This document shows positions 33,061 to 41,325 of a DNA stretch of 51,752 nucleotides, one piece after another. The position numbers were made by a program, and so were the translations under genes. The stretch lies in IMG/VR virus record IMGVR_UViG_3300004463_000209, positions 1 through 51,752 of that record. One strand, written 5' to 3'. Numbering within the stretch: the stretch's first letter is position 1; each line of letters opens with the position of its first letter. Under the pieces are notes generated by a model. That model made no database searches and had not been told where the DNA came from. It saw only the letters and a list, made by a program, of their open reading frames with translations. The DNA is from a virus.

Positions 33061-33625
33061 AAGAAACACCTTCCCCTGAGTTGGCAGCCACAATCGAAAT
33101 TAAATTTGCGTTGGAAACTGCAAAAGTATAGCTTCCGTCTGCGCTTAATTCGACACCGTAACTACCTAAGTTTACGTTGGCTCCTCCAACAAAAACAGAA
33201 CCGACATTAGCCTTCTTAGCAATGACCGTAACTTCTCGACATGGGACGTTGGGTAATGTGGCATAAGCCTTTCTTGTGAAGGTATATATATCAAATAAGC
33301 TATTACTAACTGATAAACGGACATAGGCACAATTTGAGGGAGTTGTGATAATCCCTGTTGTTCCAGTACTTCCACTGATATAAACCTGATTGCTATCGTA
33401 AAAAGCCATATCATGCACATAAGACTTTATATAGTTGGCACTTGGGCTAACTGCTATAAACTCTGATACATAAAATGATGCCGATGCTACTAGGTTGCCG
33501 TTGGTGGAATTTACATAATAACCAGATGTTGCGTTTGCTTTAATAAATAAGTTGGATGAATCTAAAGCATTTACTACACCGTGTTTTAAGGAGTTACTTA
33601 CTGGGATGATTGCTATCCCTGCCAT
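33047..33625 (-). CDS. Fibre-associated virion protein, 192 aa
   Basis: A beta-rich protein beginning MAGIAIIPVSNSLKHGVVNA, with Ser/Asn-rich strands (NSTNGNLVASASFYVSEF, AYVRLSVSNSLFDIYTF) typical of fibre or carbohydrate-binding modules. Its stop overlaps the esterase start, so the two are coupled and may form one assembly. Starts next to the stop of the 126-residue gene. No specific family. Confidence 0.6.
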   Translation of the reverse strand: MAGIAIIPVSNSLKHGVVNALDSSNLFIKANATSGYYVNSTNGNLVASASFYVSEFIAVSPSANYIKSYVHDMAFYDSNQVYISGSTGTTGIITTPSNCAYVRLSVSNSLFDIYTFTRKAYATLPNVPCREVTVIAKKANVGSVFVGGANVNLGSYGVELSADGSYTFAVSNANLISIVAANSGEGVSYVAL

Positions 33626-34006
33626 CTAAGCCACCCACTTCCCAGCAATATTTACGTTACCGCCACTAACCGCGATCACGTTGGCTTGAACATTAGAAAA
33701 ACCTTGAACGTCAATTTCATAAATTCCAGCAGCAGTTATGGTGGATGCAGGAGACAGTGAAGTTAGATTGACTGGCTGAAGAGTATAATAGGCTCCACTA
33801 GCGTTCGCTTCATTTACTTTAATCTCAACAGTAAAAGTACCTGTTCCCCATACTTCAATACGTAACATCTTATTCGTTCCAATAGGTTTTGCTGTCCCTG
33901 CACCTGGCGTAGTCACAGTTGAAAGCAAAGATACATCTTCAACTTTACTGCCCGTTAGTTGAACATTTAGCACTTTATTTACTATTTCAGTGAGAATAAA
34001 CGCCAT
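33626..34006 (-). CDS. Small beta-sandwich virion protein, 126 aa
   Basis: MAFILTEIVNKVLNVQLT opens a protein of regular beta strands (MLRIEVWGTGTFTVEIKV, GIYEIDVQGFSNVQANVI). The pattern resembles phage BppU or capsid-fibre-like beta sandwiches that compare sample means of noise, so it is probably a virion appendage. Tightly packed between 34008 and 33625. Role inferred from context. Confidence 0.55.
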   Translation of the reverse strand: MAFILTEIVNKVLNVQLTGSKVEDVSLLSTVTTPGAGTAKPIGTNKMLRIEVWGTGTFTVEIKVNEANASGAYYTLQPVNLTSLSPASTITAAGIYEIDVQGFSNVQANVIAVSGGNVNIAGKWVA

Positions 34007-34007
34007 A

Positions 34008-34871
34008 TTATATTACCCCTTTCGTAATGGACGTTATAATCCCATTACCGTCACGATTTAATGTAGTCGTTACTGTTTTAGTCCCTATAATTTCAACAAG
34101 ACTTGTGACAACTCCATCCACACCACGATTCACAGTTGAAGATTCCATTACTTCCAACCCATCTTTCACTTCAACTAATGTGATTAATCCATTTACATCT
34201 CTCGTAATGAATGTGGAATAATTGTCAATTCCCTTATTATCTAAGGAATCAATCCTAGCTTTTAAAGATGTAAATGTTTTATTTGAACTATCCGTTCTAG
34301 CTGATTGAACTTCCGTTGTCGTTTGAGCATACATAGGTGATTCGTTTGCAGTTGTAACTAAGTCCCCATCATCCTCAAATGTAATGTCATATCGTTGACC
34401 ATTTGGAGCCGAACCTGTTAATGTAGTAGCGGGTAAACTCGTAGCAGTTGTGACGATATCACCATCGTTTTCAAAGGTGATCTCAAAACGATTCCCACTA
34501 GGAGATGTACCAACTAAGGAACGAACTGCTCCCGTTGAGACAGTCGTGATAACTCCACCTAAGTCATCGAATGATATTTCATATTTCGTACCATTTGGAG
34601 AAGCGCCAATCATAGGAACAATCTCAACACCTAATGTTTGTTGTTGCACATTGTCGTACACCCATTTGATAGCAGCCTGTAAGTTTGGTTGAACGGAACC
34701 ATCAGGAGATGTTCTCGCTTGAGTGACTTCATCCTTAACGGATTGAGCCTTATCATCAGATGCTTTGATTCCCGTATCAATCTTATTGAAGTTATCAGCT
34801 AAGGATTGGTGTACGTCCTCTGTTCCCGTAGGACTAGGGATTAATAAATTATAATTCGGTGTATTCGCCAT
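34008..34871 (-). CDS. Fibre/connector protein with three internal repeats, 287 aa
   Basis: MANTPNYNLLIPSPTGTEDV opens like phage fibre adaptor proteins with a helical N-terminus. Three repeats follow with about 32-residue period: GASPNGTKYEISFDDLGG (near 89), GTSPSGNRFEITFENDGD (near 121) and GSAPNGQRYDITFEDDGD (near 153). The C-terminal part has two related blocks (FITRDVNGLITLVEV and TLNRDGNGIITSI). Probably an elongated beta rod that links fibres to the tail. Starts directly after the 34872 gene. Confidence 0.65.
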   Translation of the reverse strand: MANTPNYNLLIPSPTGTEDVHQSLADNFNKIDTGIKASDDKAQSVKDEVTQARTSPDGSVQPNLQAAIKWVYDNVQQQTLGVEIVPMIGASPNGTKYEISFDDLGGVITTVSTGAVRSLVGTSPSGNRFEITFENDGDIVTTATSLPATTLTGSAPNGQRYDITFEDDGDLVTTANESPMYAQTTTEVQSARTDSSNKTFTSLKARIDSLDNKGIDNYSTFITRDVNGLITLVEVKDGLEVMESSTVNRGVDGVVTSLVEIIGTKTVTTTLNRDGNGIITSITKGVI

Positions 34872-35123
34872 CTATATCAACTCCTTCCATGTCTTTCCTT
34901 GCAAATCTATCCATTTCAGAGGGTCAGTCGTTTTCGGTGCTATGGATTTCATTCCATATCTTCGCTTCATACTACCCCTCATATCTAAGTCCATATTCTT
35001 CAGTTCTGTAACCTCGGAATCTCCTAAGTTACCACTTGCGGTAGTTGTATTCAAACCACCTATGAAGTTACTGTAAACCTCTAATTGCTTTTCGGGAGAT
35101 ACACGATATGGTTGACGAGCCAT
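34872..35123 (-). CDS. Detached N-terminal segment of a tail nozzle-like protein, 83 aa
   Basis: The segment NFIGGLNTTTASGNLGDSEV with LKNMDLDMRGSMKRRYGM is the usual N-terminus of phage tail stabilisation/nozzle proteins, which continue into a beta-propeller. Here it stops after KTWKELI, and the expected continuation starts a separate gene at 30574. Five tailspike and fibre genes lie between. It may function in trans or be a remnant. Starts four bases from the previous gene's stop. Confidence 0.6.
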   Translation of the reverse strand: MARQPYRVSPEKQLEVYSNFIGGLNTTTASGNLGDSEVTELKNMDLDMRGSMKRRYGMKSIAPKTTDPLKWIDLQGKTWKELI

Positions 35124-35126
35124 CCA

Positions 35127-35705
35127 CTACCACCCCACATAGCCTTCCGGCATATAGTTATAAGTCGGATTGTTTTCCCACTTGATCGTTACTTTATCAT
35201 TCAGAACAGCCGGACTCACTAAGGTAATATTTCCTCCACCGTTACGGGAGAATAAGACCTCTACATTGTTTACATATACTTTGACAGGAGTGTAGTCATT
35301 ATATGTATCTTTCGTGACTACAAATAATGTCTGACCTTCTGTTGCTACGAATTGCTGCGTATAAGCATCATCTAGGTATTGCGGAGCAGGAACGTACTCT
35401 CCTTGAATCTGCTTGAGCATTGTATCAAATCGAGTATCCATTGCATCCATCTTCTGCAAGTCACCTTCACCCTCACTATACCGAGCAACGGCATAAATCA
35501 CTAAGGACTCCTGGTATTTGTCAGGAATAGCGGGTTCCAATTCAGAGGATGCTACGCCCTCATCATTCAACAAACTAGGGAAATTTGCGTTCAAAAGAAG
35601 CCCGATTTGACGTTGTGCGTCATCGAACCACCCTAATACCTTGTTGAAAGCTAAGACCTCATCCGTTCGGTCATTTACCTTCTTCACGAGTGCTGTCAGT
35701 TTCAT
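35127..35705 (-). CDS. Head-tail adaptor-like protein, 192 aa
   Basis: An N-terminal helical domain (VLGWFDDAQRQIGLLLNANF, YQESLVIYAVARYSEGEGD) resembles gp6/adaptor-type head-tail connectors, followed by a C-terminal beta extension (GQTLFVVTKDTYNDYTPV, NKVTIKWENNP-like). Position after the capsid and before the tail genes agrees. Its start overlaps the 59-residue gene. Role inferred. Confidence 0.6.
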   Translation of the reverse strand: MKLTALVKKVNDRTDEVLAFNKVLGWFDDAQRQIGLLLNANFPSLLNDEGVASSELEPAIPDKYQESLVIYAVARYSEGEGDLQKMDAMDTRFDTMLKQIQGEYVPAPQYLDDAYTQQFVATEGQTLFVVTKDTYNDYTPVKVYVNNVEVLFSRNGGGNITLVSPAVLNDKVTIKWENNPTYNYMPEGYVGW

Positions 35706-35850
35706 TCTTCTTCACCACTCTTTTCTTCGGCTTCTCTTCTTGTTTCGACAAAAGTTTCGTCAATTCCTGTATGGAATCGTTGATTCTACGAAGTTCCTGA
35801 ACTAATAATCGTTCATGTTGATTGGATGGATATTGTTCTTGCATTTCCAT
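35671..35850 (-). CDS. Small charged protein, 59 aa
   Basis: ATG 35850 follows AGGAGG. MEMQEQYPSNQHERLLVQ leads into an amphipathic helix (RRINDSIQELTKLLSKQ) and a basic tail (KPKKRVVKKNE). It overlaps the adaptor gene start by 35 bases in another frame. A coiled-coil accessory of the connector module is possible. Unrecognised. Confidence 0.65.
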   Translation of the reverse strand: MEMQEQYPSNQHERLLVQELRRINDSIQELTKLLSKQEEKPKKRVVKKNETDSTREEGK

Positions 35851-35870
35851 AGTTCTTCCTCCTAATAGAA

Positions 35871-35899
35871 ATACCCCCTCGCCATGAGGGAGGGGGTAT
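35871..35899 (-). terminator. Leftward hairpin terminator after the HNH gene
   Basis: Perfect 10-bp stem ATACCCCCTC (35871-35880) with GAGGGGGTAT (35890-35899), nine-base loop, followed on the minus strand by TTCTATT. It lies just after the HNH gene stop and before the next ribosome site. The weak U-run suggests partial termination. Confidence 0.65.
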
Positions 35900-35907
35900 T
35901 GAATGGG

Positions 35908-36531
35908 TTATTTCCTTGATAACGTGTTTGTTTTCTTAGTATCCATTTCCATACCTAACTCATTTCTCTTTTTACGGAGGAATGAATCATGTACACCTAA
36001 GATTTCAGCAGCCTTTTTCCAAGTACCACCCACTTGAAAAGCGAGTTCGATTTCAGTCTTTGTTAGTCTCCTATAAGACTTATTCTCTTCTCCTTTTCTA
36101 GCATTTGATAACTGAGGGAGTCCGAACTCATTTCGTTTTCTACGTAATGTAGCCCTTGTGACTCCTAAGAATTTAGCAGCTTCTTCTAAGGTAGATGTAA
36201 GTTCAATCGCACGTTCAACTTGCTCTTTTGTTATATGTTTATAATGGTTATTGTTAAAAGAACTACGATGATGAATAGCGTGACACGCTCTGCACCATGT
36301 TATGAGATTATCCATCTTATTGTTTTCAACGTTTTCATCTTTATGATGAACGACTAAATCATCTTTCGCTCCACAAGTTTGGCAAGTAAAGTTATCTCGC
36401 TTCAGCACGTTAAAATGATTACCACCGTAACGATGTCTACTAAGATGTTTCTTATCACAACATTCTTTTGAACAATACAGTTGGTTCGGTCTACTCTGTT
36501 TAAAATCAATTTCACAATATCCACATTTCAT
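35908..36531 (-). CDS. Free-standing HNH homing endonuclease, 207 aa
   Basis: Site-specific DNA nuclease inserted between capsid and connector genes. An N-terminal zinc knuckle (CGYCEIDF, CSKECC) is followed by an HNH core: CQTCGAKDDLVVHHKDENVE, N at NLITWC, then HAIHH. Two C-terminal HTH repeats follow (LEEAAKFLGVTRATLRRKRN and WKKAAEILGVHDSFLRKKRN). The start codon lies in the 3' arm of a 10-bp hairpin, and a separate promoter overlaps the 5' arm (see 36529-36589). Not in an intron; it behaves as an independent mobile gene. Confidence 0.88.
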   Translation of the reverse strand: MKCGYCEIDFKQSRPNQLYCSKECCDKKHLSRHRYGGNHFNVLKRDNFTCQTCGAKDDLVVHHKDENVENNKMDNLITWCRACHAIHHRSSFNNNHYKHITKEQVERAIELTSTLEEAAKFLGVTRATLRRKRNEFGLPQLSNARKGEENKSYRRLTKTEIELAFQVGGTWKKAAEILGVHDSFLRKKRNELGMEMDTKKTNTLSRK

Positions 36532-36589
36532 GGTATCATCTCCTTATTTGTCATAAGTCAATGATACCATGAGAACAGTCATTGGTCAA
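36529..36589 (-). promoter_or_regulatory. HNH start-codon hairpin with internal promoter
   Basis: Plus-strand arms CATGGTATCA (36529-36538) and TGATACCATG (36562-36571) pair perfectly. The HNH ATG is in one arm and AAGGAG in the loop. On the minus strand, TTGACC (36589-36584), a 17-base spacer and TGG-TATCAT (-10 at 36566-36561) form a promoter whose transcripts start near 36554, after the first arm. Readthrough capsid mRNA would fold the hairpin and block translation; HNH-promoter mRNA would not. Confidence 0.7.
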
Positions 36590-36596
36590 TTATTTA

Positions 36597-37538
36597 TTAA
36601 ACTGTACCTGAACCATCGCTTCCCACTATCCCTCTGTAATCCGAAAATCCTACAGAGAAACGCATGTACGCTTGGAACTTGGACTGCATAGTGTCAAAGT
36701 CCTTCTCACGATTGAACTCAAGACGGTTACGCCAGAAGAAGTTCAATTGAGCAACTTTACTATCCATTAAGAACCAACCGTTTCCACCGTTTACGTTTAG
36801 GTAGTCCATAACTACTAACTTCAAACCACGATCTTTCAGAAGGTTTTTGTCAGAGTTATAAGCTGAACCTGTTCCACGAGTAGAAAGAGCAGCAGATTCT
36901 AACATTGTACGTGCTTGGAACTCCAATTGTGGAGAAACAATCAACGTATCAGGTTGCGTTTGAATAAGGATGCCTTTGTCATCCACTTGCTTACGCATTT
37001 GGACTAATGCACCTTTTAAGTTACGGTCAGACAATTTACCATTTGCTTGAGCATCTGTTACTACGTCAGCTTCAAGTTTGTTGGACATTGTACCACCGTC
37101 TAAACGCTTATGAGTAGAGGAAATCAAAGGTACTCCATCAAATCCGTTAGTAGTGAACGCATTGTTCAATACTTCGATAGCCTTTGTCTCTACTGTCGCA
37201 CGAGCAGCACGACCTAAGAGTTTAGGGTTTTTGTTGATTGTGTTGTATTGCTCGTCCTCGATCATTTTGCGCTCAATCGTGAATCCTGAAGCAAACTCTT
37301 CATGGATGTATTGTAACGCTAGACCACTAGGAAGGTCTTGGTATTGTACAGAACCCGCAGAATCTTTACGCTCGAATAATCCGAACGCACCCATGCGGTA
37401 ATCAGTTTCGATAGCTTTTTTAGAATCCATTACGTTGAATACTTGAGAGTATTGTTCAGGAAGTTCTTGATATGTGTCAAAGAAAATCTTTCTAAGACCT
37501 GGCTCAAGTAAACGACCAAATTGACCTTGTTGAATCAT
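36597..37538 (-). CDS. Major capsid protein, Mu gpT-like
   Basis: A 313-residue HK97-fold head subunit. It matches the Mu gpT-type pattern: FDTYQELPEQYSQVF, then the strand region GAFGLFERKDSAG, LQYIHEEFASGFTIERKMIED with AIEVLNNAF, and GVPLISSTHKRLDGG. No protease site is evident. It follows decoration and scaffold genes in the normal head order. ATG 37538 is preceded by GGAGGGG. Confidence 0.85.
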   Translation of the reverse strand: MIQQGQFGRLLEPGLRKIFFDTYQELPEQYSQVFNVMDSKKAIETDYRMGAFGLFERKDSAGSVQYQDLPSGLALQYIHEEFASGFTIERKMIEDEQYNTINKNPKLLGRAARATVETKAIEVLNNAFTTNGFDGVPLISSTHKRLDGGTMSNKLEADVVTDAQANGKLSDRNLKGALVQMRKQVDDKGILIQTQPDTLIVSPQLEFQARTMLESAALSTRGTGSAYNSDKNLLKDRGLKLVVMDYLNVNGGNGWFLMDSKVAQLNFFWRNRLEFNREKDFDTMQSKFQAYMRFSVGFSDYRGIVGSDGSGTV

Positions 37539-37556
37539 CCTAATTCCCCTCCTTTA

Positions 37557-38063
37557 TTATACGGATGCTGTATTAATACGTACGAATGCGTATTTGTTAT
37601 CTTTAGATACATCAACTACTGTAAGTGGTTTACCAGTTGCAGCAGAATCGTAAGTTTGATCTCCTGTAGTACCATCAACTGCTACGCCACCTGTTTGTCC
37701 TGCAACTGGTGTTACGCCATTTTTGACAGCAATACGGAAGATATTGTGAGTACCGATACGAACTTTACCAAGTCCGTTTACGTATTTAGAGTTAGCAACT
37801 ACATCAGCAGTTTGAGAAGCGTTAGCCACTGTCTCTGTTCCTGCACCGAATGAAGTTCCTACTAATCCACCAAACTCCCAACCTTCTACGATACCCGCTA
37901 CAGCAGTAGTAGTCGCAATTGCACGAACTAACTCACCACTAACGATAGTAACTAAGTCACCTTTGATGAATTTGTTTGGCGTACCGTAAGCAGATGCTCT
38001 TGGAAAATCTTTCACTACGGATGCTGCATCAGCATTTGTATTATAAGCAAATTCTAAAGCCAT
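37557..38063 (-). CDS. Head decoration protein, 168 aa
   Basis: A Gly/Ala/Val/Thr-rich beta protein (MALEFAYNTNADAASVVKDF), with IVSGELVRAIATTTAVAGIV and FRIAVKNGVTPVAGQTGGVA, typical of small capsid-stabilising proteins encoded directly before the major capsid gene. AGGAGG precedes ATG 38063. Assigned by position and composition. Confidence 0.65.
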   Translation of the reverse strand: MALEFAYNTNADAASVVKDFPRASAYGTPNKFIKGDLVTIVSGELVRAIATTTAVAGIVEGWEFGGLVGTSFGAGTETVANASQTADVVANSKYVNGLGKVRIGTHNIFRIAVKNGVTPVAGQTGGVAVDGTTGDQTYDSAATGKPLTVVDVSKDNKYAFVRINTASV

Positions 38064-38086
38064 GAGAGATTTCCTCCTTTACTGAA

Positions 38087-38914
38087 TTATTTGTATTTGA
38101 GATAATCCTCTTCAGAAATACCCATCGCTTTCGCTACGGCTGCTTCTTCAGCAGTCAATGAGCCAGTCTGTTTCGGTTTACCACCTTGAATAGCAACAGG
38201 AGATTTTTTACGTCCCGATTGTTCCGCTAACCACTCTTGCTTCGCTTTTTCAATCTCAGCCTTCATGATTTTATCGGAATGTAGATACTTTACTGCTCTC
38301 TCTAGTGGGGCATCAACCTGTCCACTCTCTAACAAGTGCATACGAGCATCTAAAAGGTCTTGGTCAGTCAGCATGGAATATGTATTCTTCAACGACTGTT
38401 CCTCGACTTTCATTCGGGAGTCCCATAATTGGAACTTCAACTGAGCAACTTCATCCTTTTGAGCGTTCAGTTGATTTTGTGTTTCCTGCTGTCTACGTAA
38501 AACCTCTACGGGAATGTTCTGAGATTTCGCTTCTTCTTGCAGCTTCGCATCTTCAATTTGCTTCATCAGTTGATCTACTGGCATACCGTACATATCTTCT
38601 AATTGTTTAGCAAGTTTATATTCGGCAGTCTGTTTCAACTGTTCGTCTAATTGTCGTTGTCTGCGCTGTTCTGCAAAACGAGCGTTTTCTTCAGAAGTTT
38701 GTTGTGGTTTAGTTGATTCCTCTTCGGAAGGTAGTTCTTCTTCAGCAGGAGTTTCCTCTTCTTCAGCCGGAGATTCCTCCTCTTCACCCTCGTACTCGTC
38801 ATCAACTTCGGGAACGTTACCTTCTTTGATGTTTTTCAGCGCTTCAGCTAATAACTCATCACCGGATAATTCCTCATTTACCTCATCAACAATGTTATCC
38901 AATTCTTCAGTCAT
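38087..38914 (-). CDS. Head scaffold protein, 275 aa
   Basis: Highly acidic N-terminal half (EEEESPAEEEETPAEEELPS) followed by long helices (QLDEQLKQTAEYKLAKQLED, QNQLNAQKDEVAQLKFQLWD) and a short basic-rich C-terminus (AIQGGKPKQTGSLTAEEA) that could bind the capsid protein. Charge pattern, size and place between portal and capsid genes are those of assembly scaffolds. It has its own promoter at 38994-39022. GGAGG precedes ATG 38914. Confidence 0.78.
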   Translation of the reverse strand: MTEELDNIVDEVNEELSGDELLAEALKNIKEGNVPEVDDEYEGEEEESPAEEEETPAEEELPSEEESTKPQQTSEENARFAEQRRQRQLDEQLKQTAEYKLAKQLEDMYGMPVDQLMKQIEDAKLQEEAKSQNIPVEVLRRQQETQNQLNAQKDEVAQLKFQLWDSRMKVEEQSLKNTYSMLTDQDLLDARMHLLESGQVDAPLERAVKYLHSDKIMKAEIEKAKQEWLAEQSGRKKSPVAIQGGKPKQTGSLTAEEAAVAKAMGISEEDYLKYK

Positions 38915-38993
38915 TGAAATTCCTCCATTTTTACCCTTTGGATGGGGCGATATAGACCTCTTGCGGAGTCACCCGAATACCTACTTGTCTATC

Positions 38994-39022
38994 ATTCTAC
39001 TACATCTTGTATTATTTGGCAA
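38994..39022 (-). promoter_or_regulatory. Leftward head-gene promoter
   Basis: Minus strand TTGCCA (39022-39017), 17-base spacer, TAGAAT (38999-38994). It is needed because a leftward terminator (39261-39290) follows the portal gene. The palindrome GTGTATACAC (39031-39040) lies just upstream and may control it. Confidence 0.7.
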
Positions 39023-39030
39023 CAACTAAT

Positions 39031-39040
39031 GTGTATACAC
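39031..39040. promoter_or_regulatory. GTGTATACAC palindrome, putative operator
   Basis: A perfect 10-bp palindrome centred between the leftward head promoter and two small rightward genes. The GTATAC core recurs near other promoters (1014, 1061, 41835, 41858, 46595, 46884, 47878). Confidence 0.55.
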
Positions 39041-39089
39041 GTTAAAAAATACGGTTAAAATAAAACTACAAACTACAGGGAGGGATGAC

Positions 39090-39176
39090 ATGGTTTGGGA
39101 GTTCTTATTCGGATTAGGTGGCGTACTCGTTTGGATTGTTCCAATTTTTCTAATGATTAAATACGGGGAGGATTAA
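39090..39176 (+). CDS. Membrane micropeptide, 28 aa
   Basis: ATG 39090 follows GGGAGGG. MVWEFLFGLGGVLVWIVPIF is a single membrane span followed by a short charged tail. The gene points right inside the leftward late region, between scaffold and portal. Its stop is one base before the next small ORF. Function unknown. Confidence 0.55.
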   Translation: MVWEFLFGLGGVLVWIVPIFLMIKYGED

Positions 39177-39177
39177 C

Positions 39178-39261
39178 ATGAAGGATACAGATGTTGATAT
39201 GTATAACATTATAACATGGAGCGTCATTGTAGGAATGGCACTAGGATGTATATTCAGATAA
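39178..39261 (+). CDS. Membrane micropeptide, 27 aa
   Basis: ATG 39178 follows GGGGAGG. MKDTDVDMYNIITWSVIVGM and a short tail form one membrane span with an acidic N-terminus. Paired with the 28-residue peptide at 39090 and ending at the terminator stem. Together they form a tiny rightward operon in the head-gene block. Function unknown. Confidence 0.55.
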   Translation: MKDTDVDMYNIITWSVIVGMALGCIFR

Positions 39262-39290
39262 AAGAAAAGAGCAACCACTAAGGTTGCTCT
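39261..39290 (-). terminator. Leftward terminator after portal gene
   Basis: Stem AGAGCAACC (39268-39276) with GGTTGCTCT (39282-39290), five-base loop, followed on the minus strand by TTTTCTTT. It ends the packaging/portal transcript; the rightward micropeptide stop also coincides with it. Confidence 0.85.
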
Positions 39291-39357
39291 CCACCCACCA
39301 ATGACAAAGGAAGAATGTACGTATTTCCAATGTACACCATCTAAGGTATTATGTCAA

Positions 39358-41325
39358 TTACATTCCTGCCATCATATTGGCATTGGCTTGACCTTTTGAA
39401 CCTCCACCGCTAGGAAGTGGGGAATTCGTTGAGACTCCTGTAGTCGGTTGTGCGTTTTGAGATGCACCCGTACTCATGATATTCTGTAAAATTTCATTTA
39501 CAGACTGTGAAATAGATGCCTGGATTTGGTCAGGATTCATGCCCTGAGATTCCATTTGCTTCTGTAATTCCACAACTTGCATGATTTGTTGAGCAGCACT
39601 TTGCGTTTCTTGCTCCATAAGTTTCTGACGATCATCCTTAATACGTTGAATCATCTTCTTCTTATTCGGGAAGTCCTGTAAATCCACCCATTCTTCAGGA
39701 ATAATGTATGGAGGATTCGCCTGAGTCTGCGCTTGAATCTGCATGAGTTTGTCGGCCTGTGATTTACGTGCTTCCTGTGAAGCAGGAGAAACAGCGTAAA
39801 TATCCACTTTAACTCGGTAATGTAGGTTGTCTAAATCAAAATCTGAGCCATTTTTTGATTTAACAGGTTGATACATTCCACGTTCTTGCTCTTGGTCAGA
39901 GTTCGTTCTCATCATTGGACGCTCGTCCTGCCAGTGAATAATGATGAACTTCACGATAAGATCGCTGAGAGTTTCTACGAAATCATTGATTTGAAGCGTT
40001 TTGTCCTTATCTCTAAGGGTCGCACGACCAATCAAGTCAGATACACCAGTGGAAGTCGTTAGGGAACCTACGGATTCACCTGTGTATGCTTCGTTTATTC
40101 CTGCAAAATCCTTCGTTAAAGCGATTAAATCATCCGTTAATTCCTTGTTACCTCTAGGAATATCAGGAACATCTAATAAGGTAATAGAATCCTTCGGTGA
40201 CATATTCGTAACCCATACTTTACCCGCTAAGGTTCCCGTTTTTGAAACTTCAGCCGGATTGATGCCGGACTCCCTTGATACAACCTTCTGTGGATTCTGC
40301 ATCATCGTTACAGTAGTTGCAGCAGCCTGTTTCGCTTTAGAAACAATCATCTGATTATCAATTATTTCCATAGCTGTAGAAGTACCCCAAAACTCATTCT
40401 CTTCCTCTTCATCATACAGGACAGCAAATGGATAACAAGATGGTTTTACATCCTCAAGTCTCTGAAGGATGAGGTCAGTTCCTCCAATGTAGTATGTAAC
40501 ATCTAGTTGACATTTACCCTCTTCATTCTTGAACTTCTCGAAATGAATGTGAACCGTAACTAAATCATCTTTTTTGAGGTTGTGGTTGCTATTGGTCTTC
40601 TTGTTTTCACGATTGAAGATGTCACCATTGGATTCATACATGGATTCTAGGTAAGAATTCGTGAGGTCTTTCAGTTTCTTACCCGCATAACTACGGAAGA
40701 ATGGATTATTCTTCACACTAGAGAGTGGCATAACTTCCGTAATCTCACAGTATTTTGCTTCCTCTAAGCTATCAGCGTCAGGGTCAATGAAGAAGTTCCC
40801 GACTTTGACTCTCTTAATCTTAATTTGACCACGATACAACTTGCCGTACTGCGCTAAGTCCTTATCATCACCGTAGTATGTTCCCTTTGTCTCATCCTCA
40901 CAGATAACCCATGCTAACTGCGTACCGTATAGTAAGCTAAGGTCTACACATCTACGAACAATTCGGTCAACTTTTTCCTCTTCCCATACGTGGTCGTGAG
41001 CCATTTGTAGGGAATCTATGAAGTCTGTGTCCTCCATCGTGACACTTGTGAAATGAGGTTTTGGGATGTTCAAGGCTAGGTTGGCACGTTTCATTGTACG
41101 AACATAACGGATTAAGTTGATATTCGGCTTACTAATCCAGGGTGGAAGAGGTTTATCCTTCCATTGTTCTGCCCTGTCGAACTGGTCAATCTGATTCCAC
41201 TTCTTCACAAGATGAGCCTTTCCTTGTTGAGCAGTCAGGAACCGCTTGTACATATCGTTTGTAAGTTTCTTAGCTTCATCTTCACTAAGAGGTTTTGTTT
41301 CTTCTTTTTCCTTAACCAAGATCAT
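39358..41325 (-). CDS. Portal protein, 655 aa
   Basis: Ring protein at the capsid vertex through which DNA is packaged and ejected. Typical features: N-terminal WNQIDQFDRAEQW, DLSLLYGTQLAWVICEDE, VKVGNFFIDPDADSLEEAKY, the FAVLYDEEEENEFWGTS stretch, and a long C-terminal helical, Gln-rich barrel (QQIMQVVELQKQMESQGMNP). Length is in the range of large podovirus portals. It follows the terminase in the late operon. Overlaps the 41312 gene by 14 bases. Confidence 0.88.
   Translation of the reverse strand: MILVKEKEETKPLSEDEAKKLTNDMYKRFLTAQQGKAHLVKKWNQIDQFDRAEQWKDKPLPPWISKPNINLIRYVRTMKRANLALNIPKPHFTSVTMEDTDFIDSLQMAHDHVWEEEKVDRIVRRCVDLSLLYGTQLAWVICEDETKGTYYGDDKDLAQYGKLYRGQIKIKRVKVGNFFIDPDADSLEEAKYCEITEVMPLSSVKNNPFFRSYAGKKLKDLTNSYLESMYESNGDIFNRENKKTNSNHNLKKDDLVTVHIHFEKFKNEEGKCQLDVTYYIGGTDLILQRLEDVKPSCYPFAVLYDEEEENEFWGTSTAMEIIDNQMIVSKAKQAAATTVTMMQNPQKVVSRESGINPAEVSKTGTLAGKVWVTNMSPKDSITLLDVPDIPRGNKELTDDLIALTKDFAGINEAYTGESVGSLTTSTGVSDLIGRATLRDKDKTLQINDFVETLSDLIVKFIIIHWQDERPMMRTNSDQEQERGMYQPVKSKNGSDFDLDNLHYRVKVDIYAVSPASQEARKSQADKLMQIQAQTQANPPYIIPEEWVDLQDFPNKKKMIQRIKDDRQKLMEQETQSAAQQIMQVVELQKQMESQGMNPDQIQASISQSVNEILQNIMSTGASQNAQPTTGVSTNSPLPSGGGSKGQANANMMAGM

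Noticed and set aside
39301-39399. Cys-containing rightward ORF of 32 codons (MTKEECTYFQCT)
   Set aside because: No ribosome site and antisense to the end of the portal gene; probably chance.
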